15,358 bases of DNA, from assembly GCA_964424125.1 (NCBI GenBank), contig CAYRHS010000074.1:1-15358 (forward strand), read 5' to 3'. Shown in pieces: positions 1-7,456 of the stretch (its first letter is position 1; each line of letters opens with the position of its first letter). The stretch comes from CAYRHS01 sp964424125 (GTDB taxonomy: Bacteria > Actinomycetota > Acidimicrobiia > IMCC26256 > JAOSJL01). The notes beneath the pieces are model-generated. The model was not told the DNA's origin. It saw only the letters and a list, made by a program, of their open reading frames with translations, and did no database searches. The translations under genes were made by a program, and so were the position numbers.

Positions 1-413
1 CGCGGCGGCTCCAGACCCTGGTTGACGTCGGGCTCGGCTACGTCCGCCTGGGGCAGCCCGCGCCGACCCTCTCGGGCGGTGAGGCCCAGCGCGTGAAGCT
101 CTCTACGGAGCTGGGCAAGCGGGCTACCGGTCGCACGATCTATCTGCTCGACGAGCCGACCACCGGCTTGCACTTCGACGACGTCCGCCGGCTGCTCGGG
201 GTGCTCTCCAGGCTCGTCGACGCCGGGAACACCGTGCTCGTGATCGAGCACAACCTCGACGTCATCAAGTCGGCCGACTGGCTGATCGATCTCGGTCCCG
301 AGGGTGGCGACGGCGGCGGGACGGTGGTTGCCGAGGGCTCGCCCGAGACGGTGGCGAAGGTTCCGGAGAGCTACACAGGCCAGTTCCTCGCTCCAGTCCT
401 CGGCCTGGCCTGA
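1..413 (+). CDS. uvrA: UvrA excinuclease ABC subunit A, C-terminal end (partial)
   Basis: This is the last 136 codons of UvrA, the damage-scanning ATPase of nucleotide excision repair; the gene begins outside the window and is open from base 3. It reads the ABC signature LSGGEAQRVKLSTEL at about bases 69-113, then the Walker B segment IYLLDEPTTGLHFDDV, then the H-loop VLVIEHNLDVIKSADW, and the usual UvrA ending IDLGPEGGDGGG followed by VVAEGSPE. These are the hallmarks of the second nucleotide-binding domain. The TGA stop is at 411-413. The first in-frame ATG or GTG inside the window (93) is internal, not a start. A UvrA/UvrC pair within a few kb is common in actinobacteria. No clear terminator follows: only a GC stem (CGGCGC at 436-441 with GCGCCG at 455-460, 13-nt loop) without a T-run. 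Confidence 0.96.
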   Translation, partial: RRLQTLVDVGLGYVRLGQPAPTLSGGEAQRVKLSTELGKRATGRTIYLLDEPTTGLHFDDVRRLLGVLSRLVDAGNTVLVIEHNLDVIKSADWLIDLGPEGGDGGGTVVAEGSPETVAKVPESYTGQFLAPVLGLA

Positions 414-547
414 TCGCCGGGGGCGCCTGCGTCGTCGGCGCTCTCGGCGGTTTCGCGCCGGGGTCGTGACGGGTCACATTTCAGACGTGCGCTCATGAAT
501 GGCGCACCTCATGAAGACGACGCATCGCACACCTAGCGACACACAGG

Positions 548-1132
548 GTGAGAGTGGGGCAACCGGATCCGCCGGTTCCGAGCCACGGGTCGCGGCTCCT
601 GGCCGTGCTCGTCGGAGGGTCGAGCGTGGGTCTGTACTCGGCGGCCTATCGACTGCTCGATGGTGTGAACCTGGTTCCCGCTCGATCGGCGCGATGGCCA
701 TCACGCACACGGCGGGACTCGAGCCATCTCGGCAGCGAAAGTCCGCGCTGCGCCTCGTACGCCTTGCACTCCTCCTGATCGGTCCGGTGACCTTGGTCTG
801 CATCCTCGCGTCCGGCCCGATTCTTGCGACAGCGTTCGGCGAGCAGTATCGGGACGCCGCTCCGGCCCTGGCTGTCTTGATGGCGTCTGCGCCACCCGGA
901 GCAGTGGTACTGGTGCTCACCCCGGTTGTCGCCGTCGGCGACGGGAGGCGGTTCGCTGCTGCTGTGGCGGTGACGCTCGTCCCGAATATCTCGTTGAACC
1001 TTTCTCTTCATACCGATCTACGAGGATGTCGGGGCGGCATGGACGACCCTCGCATCGCAAGCGTTGCTCGCCGGCGGCCTCGTCTGGATCCTGTCCCGCT
1101 CCACTCGGGCTCGGCCACCGAAACGCGTGTGA
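548..1132 (+). pseudogene. Decayed polysaccharide flippase (Wzx/MVF-like), 3' part only
   Basis: Three reading-frame pieces join into the C-terminal half of a multi-span polysaccharide exporter. Piece one (frame of 548, to about 680) reads VGLYSAAYRLLDG, a motif typical of O-antigen/teichoic-acid flippases. Piece two (frame of 499, about 680-1000) carries two hydrophobic stretches and FGEQYRDAAPALAVLMA. Piece three (frame of 548 again, about 1001-1132) reads EDVGAAWTTLASQALLAG and stops at TGA 1130-1132. A one-base insertion near 1000 explains the second frame change; the first lies near 675-690. The N-terminal half of such a protein (usually over 400 residues) is missing. An uninterrupted frame at 499-1158 (219 codons) crosses the region, but its two ends do not look like protein. 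It converges on nadA, 18 nt away. The flippase assignment rests on pattern recognition and is likely; the substrate is unknown. Confidence 0.72.
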
Positions 1133-1150
1133 TCGGTGGGCTCCGACTCC

Positions 1151-2245
1151 TCAGGTAATGTCCAGCATGCGCTGGAGGGCGACCCGGGCCCACTCGGCAG
1201 TCTCGTCGTCCACCGAGATCTGATTGACCAAACGGCCCGCGGCAAGCTCGTCGAGGCACCAGGCGAGGTGCGGCGCGTCGATGCGGAACATCGTCGAGCA
1301 GGGGCAGATGAGCGGGTCGAGCGAGACCACGGTCTTGTCGGGGTTCTCCTCGGCCAGGCGCTGCACCATGTGGACCTCGGTCCCTATGCCGAGTGAAGCC
1401 CCGGCCGGCGCGTCTGTCACCCATTCGAGGATGCGCTCGGTCGAGCCGACGCGGTCGGCGAGGGCGACGACCTCGTGTGCGCACTCGGGGTGCACGATCA
1501 CCTCACCGTCGGGGTGTTCGGCGCGAAAAGCTTCGACGTGCTCGGTGGTGAAGCGCTGGTGCACCGAGCAGTGGCCCTTCCAGAGCAAGAAGGTCGCTTC
1601 CTTTATCGTGCGCTCGTCCAGGCCCCCGGCTTCGTGGCGGGGGTCCCAGATGGCTTCGTCGTCGGGTCCGTAGCCCATCGCACAGGCGGTGTTGCGGCCG
1701 AGGTGCTGGTCGGGGAGGAAGATCACCTGGCTGCCCCGGTCGAGAGCCCACTCGAGCACGGCTCGGGCGTTAGACGAGGTGCACACGGCTCCGCCGTGCT
1801 CGCCCACGAACGCCTTGATAGCCGCCGAGGAGTTCATGTACGTGATCGGCACGATCTCGTCGACGTCCGTCACGGCCGCGAGGACCTCCCAGGCCTCCTC
1901 GACCTGGTCGAGATCGGCCATGTCGGCCATGGAGCAACCCGCGTTGAGGTCGGGCAGGACGACCCGTTGGTGCGGACCGGTGAGGACGTCGGCCGACTCC
2001 GCCATGAAGTGCACGCCGAGGAAGACGATGTCGGTGGCCTGCTCGTTCTCGGCCGCGAAGCGGGCGAGCTTGAAGGAATCACCCCGGGAGTCGGCCCACT
2101 TGAAGACCTCGGGACGCTGGTAGTGGTGGCCGAGGATCAGGAGCTGTTTACGGAGGCGCGCGCGACTGGCCGCGATCCGCGCGTCGAGCTCATCCGGGGT
2201 CGCGAGGGTATAAGCGTCCGGCAGCGGGGCCTGGAATCTAAGCAT
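1151..2245 (-). CDS. nadA: Quinolinate synthase NadA
   Basis: NadA condenses iminoaspartate with dihydroxyacetone phosphate to quinolinate, the second step of de novo NAD synthesis, using an oxygen-sensitive [4Fe-4S] cluster. The 364-residue protein is full length. It shows LILGHHYQRPEV (about residues 36-47), NAGCSMADMAD, PITYMNSSA, WKGHCSVHQRF and CPCSTMFRI. The three cluster ligands by family alignment are Cys104, Cys226 and Cys316 (or the nearby Cys314). The ATG at 2243-2245 is preceded by GGGAGGT about 8 nt upstream, a strong ribosome site that fixes the start. The gene stands alone: nadB and nadC, often its neighbours, are not in the window. It is flanked on both sides by decayed envelope genes, yet is itself intact, as expected for an essential biosynthetic gene. 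Confidence 0.97.
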   Translation of the reverse strand: MLRFQAPLPDAYTLATPDELDARIAASRARLRKQLLILGHHYQRPEVFKWADSRGDSFKLARFAAENEQATDIVFLGVHFMAESADVLTGPHQRVVLPDLNAGCSMADMADLDQVEEAWEVLAAVTDVDEIVPITYMNSSAAIKAFVGEHGGAVCTSSNARAVLEWALDRGSQVIFLPDQHLGRNTACAMGYGPDDEAIWDPRHEAGGLDERTIKEATFLLWKGHCSVHQRFTTEHVEAFRAEHPDGEVIVHPECAHEVVALADRVGSTERILEWVTDAPAGASLGIGTEVHMVQRLAEENPDKTVVSLDPLICPCSTMFRIDAPHLAWCLDELAAGRLVNQISVDDETAEWARVALQRMLDIT

Positions 2246-2365
2246 CGGTTGTGACCTCCCGAAGGAGTGCTCCGAATCGGCCGGCGGGGGCAGCCCGGTC
2301 GCCTCGCCGCGGGGTTGTCGGCCTCGGAGCGTGATCTGTGCCGGAAGTCCGGGCCCGGCGTCGGA

Positions 2366-2399
2366 AGCATACCCCGGCTAGGAACCGCGGCGTTGTCAA
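2366..2399 (-). promoter_or_regulatory. Possible nadA promoter
   Basis: On the minus strand a perfect TTGACA (complement of 2394-2399) is followed by TATGCT (complement of 2371-2366), about 120 nt upstream of the nadA ATG. The elements resemble sigma-70 -35 and -10 boxes. However, the 22-nt gap is longer than the usual 16-19, so they may not act together. The remaining leader (2246-2365) shows no riboswitch fold I recognise and no ORF of interest. Confidence 0.25.
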
Positions 2400-2469
2400 G
2401 AACGCCCGACCAGCCCGGACGGCTCGGATGCCCGGGAGATCTGGTAGGGGCCGCGTCGGGCTCGATGAG

Positions 2470-3252
2470 CGCCGAGCCAATAGCCCCAATAGTCGTGATG
2501 GGACGCGGCGTCCGGGAGCAGGAGGATGTACCCCATCGTCACGGGGATCAGCACGGCCATCAACCGACGCGTCCGGTGGTCGACGGCACCTGCGATCAGC
2601 GCGGGGACCCGAGCAGGATCCTGACGGGTGAGAAGAGGTCACGCGCGTAGCTCCACTGTGTGCTGAGCGCGTCCGCGAGGCTCGTAAGTCGCGCACCGGT
2701 TCCGGTCCTGGAAGTGTTCGAAGATGCCGGTGAACGATCCGGACGCCCACCAGAGCCACGCGGCCAGCAGGAAGAGCCCGGCGACCGCTCCGAGGGTGAT
2801 TGGCCGGCGGCGCGTGCGGCCGTGGCGCCAGTCCCACAGTTCGACGGCCGCGAGGAGGGCTGCCTCCCAGCTGCTCAACACCGCGATCGCGGCGACGATC
2901 GCGGTGATCCAGAACCAGGAGCCGGGAGCGGACCAGCGCCGCTGTGCGAGCAGCAGGAGGCCCAGCCCGATGGAGGATGGTTCGCTTACTCCTCGTCGCG
3001 CAGCTCCGCCCCGGCCTTGGCGTCGCCCTCGTCACGGATGACCGCGGCGGCAACGGCCCACGTTCCCCCGTTCCGGCCGTCGTGGGAGTCGCCGAAGGGC
3101 GCCGAGATCCGGGGCCACGCCTGCACGAGGAACGCGACTGCGAACAGGATCAGCACCCACCCCGCGAATCGTTGGATCTCGCGATCAGCCGGTCGACGCG
3201 GGGCGTCGCGTTCCAGTCGGGTCGTGCTGGGTGAGCGGGCATTGTCAGCCAT
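2470..3252 (-). pseudogene. Decayed multi-span membrane glycosyltransferase (PMT/ArnT-like)
   Basis: On the minus strand, pieces in alternating frames assemble into one membrane protein. It opens at ATG 3252 (MADNARSP) with a membrane span and FGDSHDGRNGGTWAVAA (to about 3010), an N-terminal signature of dolichyl-phosphate-mannose-type glycosyltransferases. That frame then runs to TAA at 2986-2988. A second frame (about 2980-2696) has a long hydrophobic run, AVLSSWEAALLA and WLWWASGSF. One extra base near 2695 moves to a third frame (STQWSYARDLFSPVR), which hits TGA at 2596-2598. A further shift near 2608 restores AGAVDHRTRRLMAVLIP and PDAASHHDYWGYWLG (to about 2470). The joined pieces total about 250 residues where family members have 400 or more, and most of the region after the first span is missing. 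At least three frame changes and an internal deletion make this non-functional. The family call is by pattern; the sugar and acceptor are unknown. Confidence 0.72.
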
Positions 3253-3325
3253 GAGCGGTCGCAGTGTCCCACGGTCGTGAAGGCGCTCCGGTTGACGGGG
3301 CGGCTCGGCGCCCGGACCCGCGAGA

Positions 3326-5245
3326 ATGGACGGGATGCTCGAACGCCCGCCCACCGCGACCGTGCCCGACGCTCCCGGCTCCTACCAGTTCCTCGACGGG
3401 GAGGGCCGGGTGCTCTACGTGGGCAAGGCGAAGAGCCTGCGGCACCGGCTGGCGTCCTACTTCAACGCGCCGGACGCCCAGCCCGAGCGGACCCGCCAGA
3501 TGCTGGATGCGGCCGAGCTGGTCGAGTGGATCGAGGTCAACAACGAGGTCGAGGCGTTCTTCCTCGAGTACAACCTCATCCAGCGACACCAGCCCCGGTT
3601 CAACATCCGGCTGAAGGACGACAAGTCGTATCCGTTCCTCGCCGTGACCCTCGACGAGGAGTGGCCCCGGGCGATGGTGCTGCGGGGCGCGATGCGCAAG
3701 GGCGTCCGGTACTACGGGCCGTACGCCCACGCCTACGCGATCCGCGAGACGCTCGACCTGCTGCTTCGGACCTTCCCGATCCGGACCTGCACGAAGACGA
3801 AGTTCGAGCGGCACGAGAAGTTGGGGCGGCCCTGCCTCTACGCGCACATCGACAAGTGCGCGGCGCCCTGCGTGGGTGCGGTGGACCGCGCGGAGTACGA
3901 CGAGCTGGTGGGGGAGCTGTGTCGGTTCCTCGACGGCGACACCGACGCGATCCTCGATCGTCTCGACAAGCGCATGCACGAGGCCGCCGACGGGCTCGAG
4001 TTCGAGCTCGCGGCACGCCTTCGGGACCAGATCCTCTCGGTCCGGAAGGTCATCGAGCGCCAGCAGATCGTCTCCAGCCGGGCCGAGGACTTCGACGCCG
4101 TCGGGCTGGTCGAGGACGAGCTCCAGGCGAGCGTCCAGATCTTCTCCGTCCGCCGCGGCCTGATGGTCGGACGGCGGGGGATGATCGTCGACAAGGTCGA
4201 GGACGTCGCCACGCCCCAGCTCGTCGGCCGGGTGCTCGAGCAGCGCTACGGCGCCGTGGGTACGCCCGGCGAGATCCCCAAACAGGTGCTCGTGCCGGTC
4301 CTTCCCGACGACGTCGAGCTCTACGAATCGTTCCTCTCGGGCCAGCGCGGCTCGCGAGTCAGCGTCCGGGTGCCGCAACGGGGGGAGAAGCGCGCCTTCC
4401 TCGAGACGGTGACCCACAACGCCGAGGAGGCCTTCCGCCGCCACAAGATGAAGCGCGCCTCCGACCACAACGCGCGCGCGCGTGCGCTCGTCGCCCTGCA
4501 GGAGGCGCTCGATCTCCCCGAGGCCCCGCTGAGGATCGAGTGCTACGACATCTCGAACCTCCAGGGGACCGAGATCGTCGGTTCGATGGTGGTGATGGAG
4601 GACGGGCTCGCGAAGCGATCCGACTACCGGCGCTTCAAGGTACGCAGCACCGAGGGACAGGACGACTTCGCCGCCATGGAAGAGGTGCTGACCCGACGCT
4701 TCCGCAACTACCTGCGCGAGCGGGACGAGGGCGCCCGCCGCGGGAAGCGCTTCGCCTATCCGCCGAACCTGGTGCTGGTCGACGGTGGCAAGGGCCAGCT
4801 CGGCGTCGCCCTGCGGGTGCTCGAGGAGCTCGGCCTGGAGGACGTGGCCGTGGCCGCGCTGGCCAAGCGCTTCGAGGAGGTGTACCGGCCGGGCCGCGAC
4901 GAGCCGATCCGCATCCCCCGGGACTCCGAGGCGCTGTACCTGCTTCAGGCCGTCCGGGACGAGGCGCACCGGTTCGCGATCGAGTACCACCGCAAGCTCC
5001 GCGAGCGGAAGATGACGCGTTCGGTCCTCGACGACGTGCCCGGCCTGGGGCCGGTGCGCCGCCGGCGGCTGCTGCGAGAGTTCGGGTCGGTGAAGCGGCT
5101 CCGGGAGCTGGAGGAGCGGGACCTCACGGCGTTGTCCTGGCTGCCCGAGCCGGTGGCGCAGGCGCTGTACGCGCACCTCCACGGTCCCGGCGTGGCATCG
5201 TCGCGACCCGCTCGTCCGAGCGCGGAGGGACCGGGAGATGAGTGA
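3326..5245 (+). CDS. uvrC: UvrC excinuclease ABC subunit C
   Basis: UvrC makes both incisions in nucleotide excision repair after UvrA/UvrB locate damage. The 639-residue protein is complete. It has a GIY-YIG nuclease domain for the 3' cut (GSY at 18-20, YVGKAKSLRHRLASYF at 31-46), then cysteines 155, 170, 178 and 182, matching the four that bind an iron-sulfur cluster in E. coli UvrC. A UVR helix pair for UvrB contact follows at about 208-243. The RNase H-like 5' nuclease has YDISN with Asp408, VDGGKGQ with Asp486, and DEAHRF with His548. Tandem helix-hairpin-helix motifs lie at about 567-617 (VPGLGPVRRRRLL). The start is ATG 3326 or ATG 3335; neither has a strong ribosome site, and conservation begins at about residue 12. 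The last 8 nt overlap rapZ, so it heads a coupled operon. Confidence 0.97.
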   Translation: MDGMLERPPTATVPDAPGSYQFLDGEGRVLYVGKAKSLRHRLASYFNAPDAQPERTRQMLDAAELVEWIEVNNEVEAFFLEYNLIQRHQPRFNIRLKDDKSYPFLAVTLDEEWPRAMVLRGAMRKGVRYYGPYAHAYAIRETLDLLLRTFPIRTCTKTKFERHEKLGRPCLYAHIDKCAAPCVGAVDRAEYDELVGELCRFLDGDTDAILDRLDKRMHEAADGLEFELAARLRDQILSVRKVIERQQIVSSRAEDFDAVGLVEDELQASVQIFSVRRGLMVGRRGMIVDKVEDVATPQLVGRVLEQRYGAVGTPGEIPKQVLVPVLPDDVELYESFLSGQRGSRVSVRVPQRGEKRAFLETVTHNAEEAFRRHKMKRASDHNARARALVALQEALDLPEAPLRIECYDISNLQGTEIVGSMVVMEDGLAKRSDYRRFKVRSTEGQDDFAAMEEVLTRRFRNYLRERDEGARRGKRFAYPPNLVLVDGGKGQLGVALRVLEELGLEDVAVAALAKRFEEVYRPGRDEPIRIPRDSEALYLLQAVRDEAHRFAIEYHRKLRERKMTRSVLDDVPGLGPVRRRRLLREFGSVKRLRELEERDLTALSWLPEPVAQALYAHLHGPGVASSRPARPSAEGPGDE

Positions 5246-6104
5246 GCCGCTCGACGTGACGATCATCACCGGCATGTCGGGGGCAGGGCGTTCGGAAGCG
5301 GCGAACGTGCTGGAGGACCTCGACTTCTTCGTCATCGACAATCTTCCCCCCGCGCTCATCACCAAGGTGGCGGACCTGGCCGGTGGTGAGGGTCGGCCGG
5401 CGCGCTACGGCCTCGTGGTCGACGTGCGCTCGGGGGAGTTCATGGACGAGCTGCTGGGCGCCCTCGCCGAGCTGCGCGCCCGCGGCGCACGCACGACGAT
5501 CCTCTTCCTCGACGCGGCGGACGAGGTCCTGGTGCGCCGGTTCGAAGCCACCCGCCGCCCCCACCCGCTCGCGGCCGACGAGCGGGTGAGCGAGGGGATC
5601 GAGCGCGAGCGCGCGCTGCTGGGGGAGCTGAAGGAGCACGCCGACCTCGTGGTCGACACCGGAGACCTGAACGTCCACGAGCTGCGCGAGCGGCTCCACG
5701 AGCTCTTCGCCGATCGGTCGGCCGAGATCGCGCTCCAGACGAGCATCGTGTCGTTCGGCTACAAGTACGGCCTGCCCCTCGACGTGGACGTGGTGCTCGA
5801 CTGCCGGTTCCTGCCCAATCCCCACTGGGTCCCGGAGCTGCGGGCCTTCACGGGCCTCGACCGGCGCGTCCGCGAGTACGTTCTCGGCCAGCCCGAGGCG
5901 AGCACGTTCCTCGACCAGCTCGACGACATGCTGACGCTCCTGCTCCCCGCGTTCGTACATGAGGGCAAGGCCTACCTCTCGATCGGGATCGGCTGCACCG
6001 GCGGTCACCACCGCAGCGTGGTGCTCGGTGAGGAGATCGGTCGGCTGCTGGAGCGCCACGGGTTCCGGCCGCGGATCCACCATCGGGACATCGATCGTGA
6101 CTGA
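5238..6104 (+). CDS. rapZ: RapZ/YvcJ family nucleotide-binding protein
   Basis: A full-length (288-residue) member of the RapZ/YvcJ P-loop family. E. coli RapZ is an adaptor that delivers the small RNA GlmZ to RNase E and so tunes amino-sugar synthesis. In Gram-positives the homologue binds and hydrolyses nucleotides and its target is less clear, so an RNA role here is only inference. The Walker A loop GMSGAGRS is at residues 12-19, followed by FFVIDNLPPALI (30-41). The C-terminal domain has FGYKYGLP (173-180), LDCRFLPNPHW (187-197) and the invariant GCTGGHHRSV (252-261). ATG 5238 overlaps the uvrC stop by 8 nt (ATGAGTGA), and GGAGGGA lies just upstream. Its own stop overlaps the yvcK GTG by 8 nt. 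The two overlaps imply translational coupling and a fixed uvrC:rapZ:yvcK stoichiometry. Confidence 0.95.
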   Translation: MSEPLDVTIITGMSGAGRSEAANVLEDLDFFVIDNLPPALITKVADLAGGEGRPARYGLVVDVRSGEFMDELLGALAELRARGARTTILFLDAADEVLVRRFEATRRPHPLAADERVSEGIERERALLGELKEHADLVVDTGDLNVHELRERLHELFADRSAEIALQTSIVSFGYKYGLPLDVDVVLDCRFLPNPHWVPELRAFTGLDRRVREYVLGQPEASTFLDQLDDMLTLLLPAFVHEGKAYLSIGIGCTGGHHRSVVLGEEIGRLLERHGFRPRIHHRDIDRD

Positions 6105-7119
6105 ACGCGACGAACGCGCCGCCCGCCCGGGGCCGGTCGGGGCCCGGGTACGCCGTCCGAACCCGGGCGCGGGGACGCGCCCCTCGGCGCCGGGGAGCCG
6201 GGCCGATGCCCGACCCACCGGACCCGACGGGCCGGCCGAGCGTCCGGCGGTGGCTGCGATCGGCGGTGGTCACGGGCTCGCGGTGGCGCTCCGGGCGATC
6301 CGTTGCTACGCGCAGACGATCACCGCGGTGGTCAACGTGGCCGACGACGGCGGGTCGTCGGGCCGCCTGCGCCGGGAGTACGGGATCCCGCCACCGGGCG
6401 ACCTGCGGCGGGCCCTCGGCGCGCTCGCGGCGGGTGAGCCTGCGTGGTGCGACGCGTTCGAGCACCGGTTCGTGCACGGCGAGCTCGCGGGCCATCCCCT
6501 CGGCAACCTCGTCTTGCTCGGGCTGACCGAGACGCTCGGTGGCGACTTCTGCGCCGCGCTCGAGGAGGCGGGCCGCCTGCTGGAGACCGTCGGCCGCGTG
6601 CTGCCGGCGACGACGGAACCCGTGGAGCTGCGCGCCGACGTCGACAACGAGGTCGTCGAAGGTCAGGTGGCCGTCATGAAGGCCCGGGGGAGGATCCGTC
6701 ACGTCGAGCTCGTGCCGCCCGACCCGCCTGCGCCGGCCGACGCGATGCGGGCGATCGGCCAGGCCGACCAGATCGTGCTCGCTCCGGGCTCACTGTTCTC
6801 GAGCGTGCTCCCGGTGCTGTGCGTGCCCGGGATCGCGCAAGCGGTCGAGGACGCGCCGGGCGAGGTCGTGCAGGTCGCCAACCTGGCTCCCCAGATCCCG
6901 GAGACGGAGGGCCTCGACGGCCCCGACCACCTGCGCGCGGTGCTCGAGCACGGGGGACGTGTGGACCGGTTCCTCTACGACCCCAAGGGCGGGCTCGCCG
7001 TGGACGAGGCCGTCGTCCGCAGCCTGGACGCGGAGCCGGTGGCGGCCGGCGTCGCCCGCCCGAATCGCCGCGCGCACGACCCGGCCCGGTTGGGGGAGAG
7101 CCTGCGCGGGCTGCTGTAG
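6097..7119 (+). CDS. yvcK: YvcK family regulator (gluconeogenesis factor, CofD-like fold)
   Basis: YvcK proteins are needed for growth on gluconeogenic carbon sources and for envelope integrity in Bacillus and mycobacteria; some bind UDP-sugars. The core starts at AVAAIGGGHGL (residues 51-61), then VNVADDGGSSGRLRREYG (80-97), PPGDLRRALGAL, HPLGNLVLLGL and PGSLFSSVLPVLCVPGI (230-246), all hallmarks of the family. I place the start at GTG 6097, which overlaps the rapZ stop in the 8-nt pattern GTGACTGA; this gives 340 residues. The first 48 or so residues are rich in Pro, Arg and Gly and have no counterpart in usual family members, so a later start is possible, but no other good start is seen in frame. 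The last 58 bp (7064-7121, including the stop) are repeated before gap. whiA, the usual next gene, is absent. Confidence 0.93.
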   Translation: MTERDERAARPGPVGARVRRPNPGAGTRPSAPGSRADARPTGPDGPAERPAVAAIGGGHGLAVALRAIRCYAQTITAVVNVADDGGSSGRLRREYGIPPPGDLRRALGALAAGEPAWCDAFEHRFVHGELAGHPLGNLVLLGLTETLGGDFCAALEEAGRLLETVGRVLPATTEPVELRADVDNEVVEGQVAVMKARGRIRHVELVPPDPPAPADAMRAIGQADQIVLAPGSLFSSVLPVLCVPGIAQAVEDAPGEVVQVANLAPQIPETEGLDGPDHLRAVLEHGGRVDRFLYDPKGGLAVDEAVVRSLDAEPVAAGVARPNRRAHDPARLGESLRGLL

Positions 7120-7121
7120 GG
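7064..7121 (+). repeat. Direct repeat copy 1: 3' end of yvcK
   Basis: Fifty-eight bases covering the last 18 sense codons and the TAG of yvcK, plus the two following G bases. Copy 2 at 9731-9788 matches at 56 of 58 positions. The distance between the copies is 2667 bp, an exact multiple of three. Weaker similarity runs upstream (16 of 20 bases at 7051-7070 against 9718-9737); downstream the match ends abruptly after TAGGG. Confidence 0.9.
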
Positions 7122-7143
7122 AGGACCGCTCGGAGCAGTCCGC

Positions 7144-7332
7144 TCAGGGCGCGTCGGGGAGGGGGCCGCCGAAGTGCTCGAGCAGGCTGGCGAGCCGCTC
7201 GCGGCGCTCGCGCAGGGAATCGCGGAAGGTCGACCGGTCGGTGTCGGCGATCTCGTAGTTGAGGTCGCGCACGGTGTGGTCCAGCAGCTCCCGCAGCAAC
7301 GCTGCGTCCTCGTCACTGACTCTCAGCTCCAC
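7144..7332 (-). CDS. Small hypothetical protein, helical and charged
   Basis: A 62-residue acidic protein reading MELRVSDEDAALLREL, then RDLNYEIADTDRSTFRDSL and RERRERLASLLEHF. It appears to be two amphipathic helices around a YEIADTDR turn, with no cysteines and no membrane span. I recall similar short proteins (LRELLDxxLxDLxxEIxxTD pattern) from many actinobacteria and other bacteria, with no known function; that is memory, not a search. The GTG start at 7332 has GGAGAG 3-4 nt upstream on its strand, and the stop TGA is at 7144-7146. It converges on yvcK (24 nt apart) and diverges from hppA, with a strong palindrome in the shared upstream region. It lies inside the segment bounded by the yvcK-tail repeats. 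Confidence 0.72.
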   Translation of the reverse strand: MELRVSDEDAALLRELLDHTVRDLNYEIADTDRSTFRDSLRERRERLASLLEHFGGPLPDAP

Positions 7333-7354
7333 GTCTCTCCGATCGACACTCGGC

Positions 7355-7380
7355 CCGTACCGGCGCTGCGGCCGGTACGG
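7355..7380. promoter_or_regulatory. Perfect 10-bp palindrome between divergent genes
   Basis: CCGTACCGGC (7355-7364), a 6-nt spacer, then GCCGGTACGG (7371-7380) form a perfect inverted repeat. It lies 22 nt upstream of the small minus-strand gene and 76 nt upstream of the hppA GTG. It could be an operator for a dimeric regulator of the divergent pair or an RNA hairpin in a leader. There is no T-run, and a terminator is not expected between divergent genes. A TAGGTT hexamer (7410-7415) downstream could serve as a -10 box for hppA, but no matching -35 is seen. Confidence 0.5.
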
Positions 7381-7456
7381 TGACTCCGAGAATCACGAAC
7401 CCTCGAGTCTAGGTTCGCAGCATGTTCACGACGCCAGCCAGGGCCGTCTCCCCCGG

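Noticed and set aside
436..460. GC stem after uvrA as a terminator
   Set aside because: Only 6 bp with a 13-nt loop and no T-run; too weak to call.
2246..2440. A riboswitch in the nadA leader
   Set aside because: I could not trace any conserved fold; the sequence is just GC-rich.
2238..3053. A 271-codon minus-strand frame upstream of nadA
   Set aside because: Arg/Pro/Ser-rich without motifs. The membrane-protein signal lies in the other two minus frames, so this is a shadow of the pseudogene.
3292..3325. TTGACG at 3292-3297 as a uvrC promoter
   Set aside because: No -10 hexamer at a normal distance before the start codon.
3245..5365. A 706-codon minus-strand frame opposite uvrC
   Set aside because: Shadow of uvrC; composition (Leu, Arg, His, Val, Glu repeats) mirrors the coding strand and shows no motif.
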